NCBI GenBank assembly: GCA_023409995.1 | Contig: JAEYQN010000009.1 | Coordinates: 1-38,523 of the forward strand | From: Cyanobacteria bacterium OH_CBB_238 | GTDB lineage: Bacteria; Cyanobacteriota; Vampirovibrionia; Gastranaerophilales; Gastranaerophilaceae | Reading direction: 5' to 3' | Length of the DNA: 38,523 nucleotides | Part shown: piece by piece, positions 30,612 through 37,369 of the stretch | Position numbering within the stretch: the first letter of the stretch is position 1 | Layout of the letters: each line of letters begins with the position of its first letter | Translations under genes and position numbers: made by a program | The notes under the pieces: model-generated | The model's input: only the letters and a program-made list of their open reading frames with translations | Told to the model about the DNA's origin: nothing | The model's database searches: none

Positions 30612-31501
30612 AAAAGCTCCTTCAAAACTCTTATGGCTTCAGGATGAAAAAGAACTACAATGTTTGAGCCAGCACTTATCACGGAACTAGCTGCAGAGAT
30701 TTCCCACATAATAGCTCTTTGCTCACGAAACCCCATTTCATTAGTAAATTTATCACTTTTTGCTTCTTTAGTTTTATAAGTTTCCTCTCCTACAAAAGTA
30801 ATTATTGGCATATTAAGCTTAAAATCAGAATCAAAAGCAGCCTGCTTTATCTTCTCAATTATGCTATAACCATAGTCAAAACCATATCCCAGAGCTCCCA
30901 TATCAGGATCTATTAATATTCTATCCGGACTCAATCCCATATCAATAGATAAAATATTTAACTCTTTTGCCAAATTTATATCTATTGGAGTTCTCAAGAT
31001 AAGTATATGGTCATTTTTTACTATATTTGGGACTATATGCTCGTAAGTAGATTCCTCACCATAAGCAATGATAGACTTTCTAGTCAGCTTATCTGCAATT
31101 TCTGGCAATATAAATTTATCAATAGATTTATTTCCAGTTCCTTTTATCAATAAAGGTTTATCACTATATGTTTCAAGCCATAACAATTTAGAAACAATAT
31201 CATTCTTTTTTCCCTCAAAAGCTGCCTCATCAATATTCACGGCAACGCATAAGATATCTGCATATGTATGACTTGCGAGTTCTACAAGATTTTCAAAAGT
31301 TAAATCATGTTCATTCCAATAGTCTTTCAATGGATAATCCTCACCTACAAACATAGGAATTTCCAAAGCAAAAATAGGTTGAGTCTTATTTGAATTTTCA
31401 CGCATAAATGAAAGTGAAGAGTCAGCCCCTATTTCAATATCTTCAATCAAAACTTTACGGACAGCATTTTTTGCTATAAATAATGGTAAATTAAGTGACA
31501 T
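30602..31501 (-). CDS. acsD: Corrinoid/iron-sulfur protein small subunit (AcsD/CdhD)
   Basis: 299 residues from ATG 31501. TIM-barrel subunit that pairs with AcsC; family marks are FALEIPMFVGEDYPLKDYW, DILCVAVN, PLLIKGTGNKSIDKFILPEIADKL, ILIDPDMGALGYGFDYGYSIIEKIK and FREQRAIMWEISAASSVISAGSNIVVLFHPEAI. A frame upstream to 31558 exists, but a consensus promoter sits there, and its predicted start falls exactly on ATG 31501, so I prefer this start and a leaderless mRNA. The pair acsD-acsC is translationally coupled. Both genes look intact, which argues for a kept function. Confidence 0.9.
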   Translation of the reverse strand: MSLNLPLFIAKNAVRKVLIEDIEIGADSSLSFMRENSNKTQPIFALEIPMFVGEDYPLKDYWNEHDLTFENLVELASHTYADILCVAVNIDEAAFEGKKNDIVSKLLWLETYSDKPLLIKGTGNKSIDKFILPEIADKLTRKSIIAYGEESTYEHIVPNIVKNDHILILRTPIDINLAKELNILSIDMGLSPDRILIDPDMGALGYGFDYGYSIIEKIKQAAFDSDFKLNMPIITFVGEETYKTKEAKSDKFTNEMGFREQRAIMWEISAASSVISAGSNIVVLFHPEAIRVLKELLWD

Positions 31502-31507
31502 GACACC

Positions 31508-31536
31508 ATGGTAGAAATAAATTACGACAGTGTCAA
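31508..31536 (-). promoter_or_regulatory. acsD promoter (predicted leaderless)
   Basis: Minus strand TTGACA (31536-31531), 17-bp spacer, TACCAT (31513-31508). The last -10 base is seven positions before the A of ATG 31501, so transcription should start on the start codon. It interleaves with the divergent rlmH promoter. Confidence 0.65.
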
Positions 31537-31545
31537 CTTTTAAAG

Positions 31546-31551
31546 TATAAT
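31546..31551 (+). promoter_or_regulatory. rlmH -10 element (predicted leaderless)
   Basis: TATAAT at 31546-31551, then six bases, then ATG 31558; the expected start is the A of the ATG. The -35 is weak (TTACGA near 31522). No ribosome binding site is possible in this arrangement. Confidence 0.6.
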
Positions 31552-31557
31552 TAAGCA

Positions 31558-32028
31558 ATGAACATAAAGATTATAGCTGTGGGTAAAATAAAAGAAGCTT
31601 TTTTAAAGTCAGCAATTGCTGAATATGAGAAAAGATTAAAACCATACTGTTCTATAACTACAACCGAAATTTCCCCTGAAAACATCTTGGATGAATCTTT
31701 AGCAGAAAAATATAAAGAGCTTGAAGCTGAAAGAATAAAGCAACACATAAAACCTGAATCATTTGTAATAACCTTAGAAATTCAAGGTAAATTGCTTTCT
31801 TCAGAAGAATTAGCAAAAAAATTTAAAATCATTTCAAACGAAGGAACTAATGAAATAATATTAATTATTGGCGGAGCAAATGGTCTTCACAAAGATATAA
31901 GCGAAATATCAAATTTAAAACTAAGCTTTTCAAAAATGACATTTACTCACCAAATGATAAGAGTTTTACTCCTTGAACAAATCTATAGAGCTTACAAAAT
32001 TAACCAAAATGAACCCTACCACAGATAA
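31558..32028 (+). CDS. rlmH: 23S rRNA pseudouridine-1915 N3-methyltransferase RlmH
   Basis: 156 residues, standard length. SPOUT methyltransferase that modifies pseudouridine 1915 in helix 69 of 23S rRNA, on assembled 70S ribosomes. Signatures: MNIKIIAVGKIKEAFLKSAIAEYEKRLKPYC at the start, IILIIGGANGLHKDI (SAM-binding knot; G-G-A-x-G) and the C-terminal LSFSKMTFTHQMIRVLLLEQIYRAYKINQNEPYHR. Its stop is only 3 bp from the stop of the convergent EF-hand gene, with no terminator visible between them. Confidence 0.96.
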   Translation: MNIKIIAVGKIKEAFLKSAIAEYEKRLKPYCSITTTEISPENILDESLAEKYKELEAERIKQHIKPESFVITLEIQGKLLSSEELAKKFKIISNEGTNEIILIIGGANGLHKDISEISNLKLSFSKMTFTHQMIRVLLLEQIYRAYKINQNEPYHR

Positions 32029-32031
32029 TAA

Positions 32032-32808
32032 TTATTTGGAAAAATTCTCATCATAAATCTGCTTTGCATACTTAACTAGCTCACTAGCATTTGCTTTCTT
32101 AAATAAGTCAGCTTCATCTGCAGTTATTCTACCATCACAGTTAGTTGTGTTAAAGCCTACCTTATTGTCCCCAAATTTAAATAGTCCATCTGCAACCATT
32201 GTGTAACAAGCATATTCTTCAGCTGAAATATATTTTCCATCACCATCCAAATCTAATTCTTTCATTATATCTGCATCATCAGAGTAAGAGTTTATCTCGG
32301 CAAAGTTTAATTTAGATTTTTTTCCACCATCTGCGGACTCATCAGAGCTTTTGTAACTTTTCTCAATGGCACCGATATCAGCCTTTGCGTAATTTAATGC
32401 AGCTTTATAGATATCATCCCCGTCTTTTGCGTATTTCAATCCACCATTGCTGGAAATATCTTCACTAAAAACATCTGATTGAGTATAAGCTCCATTTTCC
32501 TTCAATTCACTTCTCATCGCTGAAGTCTTAAATACGTTATCACTCTTGGAACCAAAGATACCCTCAAATATACTTTTTTTAGCATCTTTATATCTAACTT
32601 GACTTCTTCCATCAGAATTATAACTCTTTGTTAGTTTAGTAAAGTCTTCTAATGCAACTGTTATTCCTGATTTATCATCCAGATTGGATGCTTTTTTAGA
32701 CGAAGCATCCGCAAGAGACGTGTCGGAACTTGCCGTGTTCGAATACGTTGAAGCATTTGAAATTCCTCTAAAAATATCACTAAAATCAGAACCTGAATAA
32801 ATTCCCAT
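32032..32808 (-). CDS. EF-hand-containing hypothetical protein
   Basis: 258 residues from ATG 32808 (GGGAG ten bases upstream; the frame runs on to 32859 with no support). No signal peptide or membrane helix. The N-terminal half is Ser/Asp/Lys rich and likely disordered. Two calcium-loop motifs lie near the C-terminus: D186-L-D188-G-D190-G-K-Y-I-S-A-E197, a good EF-hand loop, and a degenerate one at 221-232 (TTNCDGRITADE). Family not recognised. The name rests on the loops only; calcium binding is inferred. Confidence 0.7.
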   Translation of the reverse strand: MGIYSGSDFSDIFRGISNASTYSNTASSDTSLADASSKKASNLDDKSGITVALEDFTKLTKSYNSDGRSQVRYKDAKKSIFEGIFGSKSDNVFKTSAMRSELKENGAYTQSDVFSEDISSNGGLKYAKDGDDIYKAALNYAKADIGAIEKSYKSSDESADGGKKSKLNFAEINSYSDDADIMKELDLDGDGKYISAEEYACYTMVADGLFKFGDNKVGFNTTNCDGRITADEADLFKKANASELVKYAKQIYDENFSK

Positions 32809-32968
32809 AGAAATTGTCTCCCTATAAATCTTATCTCTCGTATATGTGTATAAAAACATTTGATAGTTTCAAATTGCCCTTAAAGTAAAAAGTTTTAGAT
32901 TTGTAAATTAATTGTTTTAATTTTTTTGTGTTTAGGATATGATTGTCATAATCAAATAGCCATAGAAG

Positions 32969-32996
32969 TAGAATGTAAAAAAGATAAAACATTCTA
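32969..32996. promoter_or_regulatory. Inverted repeat upstream of the rpmG-rplA cluster
   Basis: TAGAATGT (32969-32976) and ACATTCTA (32989-32996) are perfect 8-bp arms around 12 nt. A second small repeat, TTTGCC-TT-GGCAAA, sits at 33001-33014. Both lie 35-80 bp before the rpmG ATG, in the region expected to hold the promoter and leader of the ribosomal cluster. Confidence 0.45.
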
Positions 32997-33048
32997 TAAA
33001 TTTGCCTTGGCAAAAGTTTAATTAGTAAGACAATATATAGGTGACAAG

Positions 33049-33216
33049 ATGGGCATAAAAGGAAAAACTGACAAAATGGTTGTACTAGCTTGCGAAGAGT
33101 GCAAAAGAAGAAACTATACAACTACAAAAAATAAAAAGACATTAAAAGAAAGAATGGAATTAAAAAAATATTGTCCATTCTGTCAAACTCACACAAGCCA
33201 CAAAGAAACAAAATAG
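33049..33216 (+). CDS. rpmG: 50S ribosomal protein L33
   Basis: 55 residues: it begins [20 protein letters not shown] and ends with a Lys/His-rich tail. Two CxxC pairs (C15/C18 and C42/C45) show the zinc-binding form. The following tRNA-Trp, secE and nusG are the classic bacterial neighbours of rpmG. It was too short for many gene finders but the family match is clear. Confidence 0.95.
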   Translation: MGIKGKTDKMVVLACEECKRRNYTTTKNKKTLKERMELKKYCPFCQTHTSHKETK

Positions 33217-33232
33217 AACTTTAGATATAAAA

Positions 33233-33305
33233 GCGTCCTTAGTTCAGTTGGTAGAACGTCGGTCTCCAAAACCGAATGTCGAGGGTTCGAGTCCTTCAGG
33301 GCGCG
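33233..33305 (+). tRNA. trnW: tRNA-Trp (CCA)
   Basis: 73 nt fold into a full cloverleaf: acceptor GCGTCCT/AGGGCGC (one T.G), D arm GTTC/GAAC, anticodon stem TCGGT/ACCGA with loop CTCCAAA (anticodon CCA at 33266-33268), and T arm GAGGG-TTCGAGT-CCTTC. Discriminator G; the 3' CCA is not encoded. It sits between rpmG and secE, as in many bacteria. Confidence 0.97.
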
Positions 33306-33325
33306 TTTTAGAAAAAGAGGAATAA

Positions 33326-33553
33326 ATGTCAAACACAAACAAAGATCAAAATTCGTTTATAAATGGTTTGCAAACATATTTCAAAGGCGTCAGAGCTGAA
33401 TGGGGAAAAATAACTTGGCCTCCAAAACAACAAGTTATTGGAGAAACAATTTATGTTCTTTTTATCGTTTTTATATTCACTCTTTTCGTTCTACTTTTAG
33501 ATAATGGCTTCTCTTGGATTTTTTCACTGTTATCTAAATCCCCGATTAAGTAG
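33326..33553 (+). CDS. secE: Preprotein translocase subunit SecE
   Basis: 75 residues, the short single-helix form. The amphipathic segment FKGVRAEWGKITWPPKQQVIGETIYV is the SecE signature (E-x-x-K-x-x-W-P), followed by one membrane helix (~48-70). GAGGAA lies before the ATG. Part of the SecYEG channel; in the canonical order before nusG. Confidence 0.95.
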   Translation: MSNTNKDQNSFINGLQTYFKGVRAEWGKITWPPKQQVIGETIYVLFIVFIFTLFVLLLDNGFSWIFSLLSKSPIK

Positions 33554-33581
33554 CTAAAATTACTAGACAGGACTAAATATA

Positions 33582-34220
33582 ATGACTAAAGAAAATAAGG
33601 AAATAATACAAAAACAACCTTCAGTAGAAATAGAAACTACAGAAGATTTATTGGTGGCTAAAGATGCTGAATTAAAAGCTCCAAAAGAAAAAGCCCCTAA
33701 AAAAAGATGGTACGTTGTTCATACTTATTCCGGTCATGAAAATAAGGTAAAAGTTAACCTTGAAAAACGTGTTGAGTACATGAACATGGGCGAAAAAATC
33801 TTCAGGGTTGAAGTTCCACAAAAAACCATAACAAAAATGAAAGATGGAAAAAAACAAGATAGAGAAGAAAAAATCTTCCCAGGATATGTTCTTGTTGAAA
33901 TGATAATGGATGACGATAGCTGGTATGTGGTAAGACACACAGCAGGTGTTACAAAATTTGTTGGTTCAAGCAAAAAACCTATACCTGCAAAAGATAGTGA
34001 AATCAAAAAAATCATACAAAGAGCTCAAAGTCAAACAACAAAAGTTGAACTTGATGTTAAGATTGGCGATAAGGTCAGAATCATTTCTGGTCCATTCTCA
34101 GACTTTATTGGAGACATCACAGAAGTGTATCCTGATAAATCAAAACTTAGAGCAACTGTTTCGATCTTTGGTAGAGAAACACCTGTTGAGCTGGAATACA
34201 AACAAATTCAAAAAGTATAA
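33582..34220 (+). CDS. nusG: Transcription antitermination factor NusG
   Basis: 212 residues. A charged extension of ~40 residues precedes the NGN domain (KRWYVVHTYSGHENKVKVNLEKRVEYM...IFPGYVLVEMIMDDDSWYVVRHTAGVTKFVG), and the KOW domain follows (IGDKVRIISGPFSDFIGDITEVYPDKSKLRATVSIFGRETPVELEYKQIQKV). NusG binds RNA polymerase and links it to Rho or the ribosome. The N-terminal extension is longer than in E. coli. It is 28 bp after secE and is followed by the first L1-type leader. Confidence 0.96.
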   Translation: MTKENKEIIQKQPSVEIETTEDLLVAKDAELKAPKEKAPKKRWYVVHTYSGHENKVKVNLEKRVEYMNMGEKIFRVEVPQKTITKMKDGKKQDREEKIFPGYVLVEMIMDDDSWYVVRHTAGVTKFVGSSKKPIPAKDSEIKKIIQRAQSQTTKVELDVKIGDKVRIISGPFSDFIGDITEVYPDKSKLRATVSIFGRETPVELEYKQIQKV

Positions 34221-34240
34221 AAGAATAACAACACAAATTG

Positions 34241-34272
34241 TGGAAGGGATATGATTATCCCGCTAGACCACG
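34241..34272 (+). promoter_or_regulatory. L1-type mRNA leader before rplK
   Basis: GTGG (34241-34244) pairs with CCAC (34269-34272); inside, GGGATA (34247-34252) pairs with TATCCC (34257-34262) over the loop TGAT. The asymmetric internal loop is AA opposite GCTAGA. It is followed by AAAGGAG and the rplK ATG at 34288. The 3' half is identical over 28 nt to the copy before rplA. The shape and place match the known L1 autogenous control site, which mimics the L1 site of 23S rRNA. Confidence 0.7.
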
Positions 34273-34287
34273 AAAGGAGAAATAAAC

Positions 34288-34713
34288 ATGGCAAAAAAAG
34301 TAGTAGGAAAAATTAAGCTTCAAATTCAAGCTGGAAAAGCTAATCCATCACCACCAGTTGGTCCTGCATTAGGCCAACATGGGGTAAACATAATGGATTT
34401 CTGTAAGCAGTTCAATGCTAAAACAGAAGCTCAAGTTGGTTACATCATTCCGGTTGTAATCGATGTTTACGAAGATAGATCATTCTCATTCGTAACTAAA
34501 TCACCACCAGCAGCAGTATTGATTAAAAAAGCAATTAACTTGCCTAAAGGTTCTGCTGTTCCAAACAAAACAAAAGTTGGACAGATTACAAGAGCTCAAT
34601 TAGAAGAAATAGCAAAAACTAAGATGGAAGATTTAAATGCAACAACCTTAGATGCAGCTGTTGAAATGATTAAAGGTTCTTGTAGAGCAATGGGCGTTAC
34701 TGTTGTTGACTAA
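34288..34713 (+). CDS. rplK: 50S ribosomal protein L11
   Basis: 141 residues, standard. N-terminal domain [36 protein letters not shown] and C-terminal rRNA-binding domain ([42 protein letters not shown]). L11 forms the GTPase-associated centre with 23S rRNA. Preceded by a structured leader and AAAGGAG. Confidence 0.98.
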   Translation: MAKKVVGKIKLQIQAGKANPSPPVGPALGQHGVNIMDFCKQFNAKTEAQVGYIIPVVIDVYEDRSFSFVTKSPPAAVLIKKAINLPKGSAVPNKTKVGQITRAQLEEIAKTKMEDLNATTLDAAVEMIKGSCRAMGVTVVD

Positions 34714-34760
34714 TTAGTTTAAACAAGTAACCCAAAACAGATTACAACAAAACAAATACA

Positions 34761-34792
34761 GTGGAAGGGAACAGATGCTCCCGCTAGACCAC
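34761..34792 (+). promoter_or_regulatory. L1-type mRNA leader before rplA (second copy)
   Basis: GTGG (34761-34764) with CCAC (34789-34792), GGGA (34767-34770) with TCCC (34779-34782), the same AA/GCTAGA internal loop and the same AAAGGAG as before rplK. The apical part differs in sequence (ACAGATGC loop) while the pairing is kept, which supports a selected structure rather than a recent duplication. Confidence 0.7.
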
Positions 34793-34806
34793 GAAAGGAG
34801 AAATAA

Positions 34807-35532
34807 ATGGCAAAGTTAACTAAAAAACAACAAAAAATTCAAGAAATATTAGAAGGCTTCGAACAACCAACTTCAGCAGCTGAAGCTCTAAAAATGCTTC
34901 AAAAAGTATCTAAAGAAGTTGCTAAATTTAATGAAACAGTAGAATGCCACATGCGTTTAGGTATCGATGTAAAACACGCTGATCAACAAGTTAGAAGCAC
35001 AACTGTTCTTCCTGCCGGATTAGGCAAAGAAGTAAGAGTTTGTGTTATAGCAAAAGGTCCTAAAGCAAGTGAAGCAAAAGCAGCAGGCGCTGAAGAAGCA
35101 GGCGCTGAAGAAGTAATAGAAAAAATCGAAAAGGGTTGGTTTGAATTTGATACTCTAATTGCAACACCTGATTGTATGGGTATGCTTGGTAAATTAGGTA
35201 GAGTTCTTGGACCAAAGGGCTTGATGCCAAACCCAAAGACAGGAACTGTTACTTTAGATGTTGCAAAAGCAGTGAAAGATGCTAAAGCTGGTAAAGTTGA
35301 ATTCAGAGCTGATAAACAAGGTATGATTCACGTTCCAATAGGAAAAGCGGACTTCTCTCTAGAAGACTTAATGAAAAACTATGTTACTTTAGCAGATGCC
35401 GTTCTTAGAGCAAAACCTGCAGCAGCAAAAGGAACTTACTTAAAATCAGCATTCTTAACAACAACAATGGGACCAAGTATTAAACTTGATTCAAAGAATG
35501 TTTCAGCTGAAGTTAAGGAATATTCTGTTTAA
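34807..35532 (+). CDS. rplA: 50S ribosomal protein L1
   Basis: 241 residues. Signatures: [65 protein letters not shown] and [21 protein letters not shown] short in-frame duplication [10 protein letters not shown] sits at ~residue 96. L1 binds the L1 stalk of 23S rRNA and usually represses the rplK-rplA mRNA. It is followed by a terminator; rplJ and rplL, the usual next genes, are absent. Confidence 0.97.
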   Translation: MAKLTKKQQKIQEILEGFEQPTSAAEALKMLQKVSKEVAKFNETVECHMRLGIDVKHADQQVRSTTVLPAGLGKEVRVCVIAKGPKASEAKAAGAEEAGAEEVIEKIEKGWFEFDTLIATPDCMGMLGKLGRVLGPKGLMPNPKTGTVTLDVAKAVKDAKAGKVEFRADKQGMIHVPIGKADFSLEDLMKNYVTLADAVLRAKPAAAKGTYLKSAFLTTTMGPSIKLDSKNVSAEVKEYSV

Positions 35533-35548
35533 TAACTAACTTAAATAT

Positions 35549-35580
35549 AAAAGGACGTTTATTTTTTAAGCGTCCTTTTT
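35549..35580 (+). terminator. rplA terminator
   Basis: AAAAGGACG (35549-35557) pairs with CGTCCTTTT (35571-35579) with a ~13-nt loop and trailing Ts. It closes the rpmG-rplA transcription unit. Confidence 0.85.
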
Positions 35581-35622
35581 AATATAAAGGCAACTATATT
35601 TAAAGGAAAGCGGGTATAATAA

Positions 35623-36282
35623 TTGAGAACGGTAAATGGAAATATAAAAATTTTTTTGCTATCAAGTGTTGTAAAACTTGTGTTAAAAACAGCTACAAAG
35701 ATGGTTTCATTTAAATCAATAAATTATCCCAAAGATAACCCTTGTATCTTTGCACTTTGGCATGCTCATCAATGCGTATTATATGATAATAGAGACAAAT
35801 CGCACTTGAATGTCTTGATAAGCCAATCAAACGATGGAGAGATAATAGCCAAAGCTGTAGAATTTCTGGGTATGAAGACCGTAAGGGGCTCTAAAGGAAG
35901 AAAAGGAGTCTCTTCGACTATGCAATTAATTGAAAAATTAGAAACAGGCGATTCGATTGCAATAACAGTTGATGGTCCCAGAGGACCAAAACATGTAGTA
36001 AAAGATGGAATAATAAATATTGCGAAAATATCACAAATCCCGATAATTCCTATATTGTGGCACTCAGAAGATCCTACCTTTTTAAAATTTAACACCTGGG
36101 ACGAATTTAGCTTCCCATTTGCTTTTTGTAAAACAGTAGTTTTATACGGTGACCCAATATACATCCCGTCAGACATCGATAAACAAGGTGTTGAAGACTA
36201 CAGATTAATGGTAGAAAACAAGATGCTTGATTTATACAAAGATCTGAAATTTAACTACAAAAAATATTTAAAGAAAAAATAA
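35623..36282 (+). CDS. DUF374 family, LpxL-like acyltransferase
   Basis: 219 residues from a TTG at 35623. The DUF374/lysophospholipid acyltransferase-like pattern is present: CIFALWHAHQCVL (the HX4D-like His), SQSNDGEIIAKAVEFLGMKTVRGSKGRKGV, SIAITVDGPRGPKHVVKDGIINIAKISQIPIIPI. Members act on lipid A-like or glycolipid precursors at the inner membrane; the exact acceptor is unknown. Start choice is uncertain: a TATAAT at 35615-35620 would put the transcription start just after this TTG, so either that is not the promoter or the protein starts further in. It ends at a strong terminator. Confidence 0.82.
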   Translation: MRTVNGNIKIFLLSSVVKLVLKTATKMVSFKSINYPKDNPCIFALWHAHQCVLYDNRDKSHLNVLISQSNDGEIIAKAVEFLGMKTVRGSKGRKGVSSTMQLIEKLETGDSIAITVDGPRGPKHVVKDGIINIAKISQIPIIPILWHSEDPTFLKFNTWDEFSFPFAFCKTVVLYGDPIYIPSDIDKQGVEDYRLMVENKMLDLYKDLKFNYKKYLKKK

Positions 36283-36310
36283 AACCTCTATAAATAGAGG
36301 TTTTATTTTT
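36281..36310. terminator. Terminator between acyltransferase and rpaB
   Basis: AAAACCTCTA (36281-36290), loop TAAA, TAGAGGTTTT (36295-36304), then ATTTTT. A perfect 10-bp stem, usable in both directions by the convergent genes; rpaB ends 32 bp further on. Confidence 0.9.
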
Positions 36311-36335
36311 AAAATACAAATTTTGATATAATATT

Positions 36336-37085
36336 TTATGCAATTCTTTGGAACATATACCCAATACCACGAGCTGTCAGAATCAATTCTGGATTAGCAG
36401 GGTCTGTTTCTAATTTAGAACGTAATCTTGAAATGTGTACATCAACAACTCTTGTATCAATTCTATGATCTGGTGGATAAGCCCACACATGTTGGAGGAT
36501 TTCATTTCTTGAATATGCCTGACCAGAATTATTAACCAAAAGTTCAAGTAAACTAAATTCCATTCCAGTTAACCTGATTCTTTCATTCTTTCTAAAAACT
36601 TGACGCCTAGCTGTATCTATTTTTATGTTTCCTGTAGTTATAACATTTTTAGCTACTTTTCCAGTTGGTGCAACTGTTTCTTTATTTGTTGTTCTTCTTA
36701 ATACAGATTTCACTCTAGCTTCAAGTTCTTTTGGACTAAAAGGCTTTATAACATAATCATCAGCGCCTAACTCAAGCCCAGTAATTCTTTCTGACACATC
36801 TCCAAGAGCTGTTAGAATTATTATAGGAACATCCGAAGTACGTCTTACTTCTCTGGTTACACCATAACCATCAACTTTAGGCATCATTACATCTAAAACG
36901 ATCAAATCTGGATTATATTTATTAAAAGCAGCAATTGCTTCTTCTCCATCAGCCGCCGTGATAATATCATAGCCAATCATTTTAAGACGTGTTTCTAAAA
37001 TCCTTCTTATACTTGCTTCATCGTCTGCTACTAGAATTTTTTGGCGAGAGTCTTGTTCGTTCTGAAGCTCATTATTATCTGTCAT
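36336..37085 (-). CDS. rpaB: OmpR/PhoB-family response regulator, RpaB orthologue
   Basis: 249 residues from ATG 37085 (AGAAGG upstream). Receiver domain: D21/D22, phospho-acceptor D65 (LIVLDVMMPK) and K114 (YVIKPFSPKELEARVKSVLRR). Winged-helix output domain: ERIRLTGMEFSLLELLVNN, EILQHVWAYPPDHRIDTRVVD, VHISRLRSKLETDPANPEL, ILTARGIGYMFQRI. This C-terminal text follows cyanobacterial RpaB almost word for word, as I recall that family. In Cyanobacteria RpaB, paired with the kinase NblS, controls high-light and redox genes through HLR1 sites and is essential. In a non-photosynthetic cell its targets must differ. No kinase gene is adjacent. Confidence 0.9.
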   Translation of the reverse strand: MTDNNELQNEQDSRQKILVADDEASIRRILETRLKMIGYDIITAADGEEAIAAFNKYNPDLIVLDVMMPKVDGYGVTREVRRTSDVPIIILTALGDVSERITGLELGADDYVIKPFSPKELEARVKSVLRRTTNKETVAPTGKVAKNVITTGNIKIDTARRQVFRKNERIRLTGMEFSLLELLVNNSGQAYSRNEILQHVWAYPPDHRIDTRVVDVHISRLRSKLETDPANPELILTARGIGYMFQRIA

Positions 37086-37120
37086 ATTGCGAAACCTTCT
37101 GCTTATCTCACTGCACAATT

Positions 37121-37165
37121 ATTATATTACAAATAACATATTATTACAAAATATTTCTTTTGTAA
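37121..37165 (-). promoter_or_regulatory. rpaB promoter with TTACAAAA inverted repeat
   Basis: Minus strand TTGTAA (37149-37144), 17-bp spacer, TATAAT (37126-37121), predicted start ~37114. TTACAAAA (37144-37151) and TTTTGTAA (37158-37165) are perfect arms around 6 nt, overlapping the -35; another TTACAA lies at 37127-37132. RpaB of Cyanobacteria binds TTACA-type direct repeats (HLR1), so self-control is possible, though the spacing here is not classic HLR1. Confidence 0.5.
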
Positions 37166-37369
37166 ACTTATTTAAACTTTATATAATTTATATTAAAAAC
37201 AAATCGTTGCAAAAATCGATAAGAGATTTGTTTGATTTTTCACTACTTTTATTTAATCATGTCTATTAGGCTTCAAATTATGTCCTCTATATTATTTAAG
37301 TAAATAGGTCTTTTGATGAGGTTTGGGGGGATTTTAAACTCCAATAATAAGTGTTAGTACAAAGAAAAG
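37166..37369. other. Intergenic region between rpaB and the DMT transporter
   Basis: About 200 bp of A/T-rich DNA with no convincing gene. It should contain the transporter's promoter, but I find no strong -35/-10 pair. A G run (GGTTTGGGGGG, 37320-37330) about 40 bp before the transporter stands out. Confidence 0.4.

Noticed and set aside
33672..34015. Minus-strand frames of 88 and 93 residues across nusG
   Set aside because: They are antisense to an unmistakable NusG and have Phe/His/Ser-rich composition typical of shadow frames.
35615..35620. TATAAT as the promoter of the DUF374 gene
   Set aside because: The implied transcription start falls after the only plausible start codon (TTG 35623), and there is no matching -35; kept only as a note on start uncertainty.
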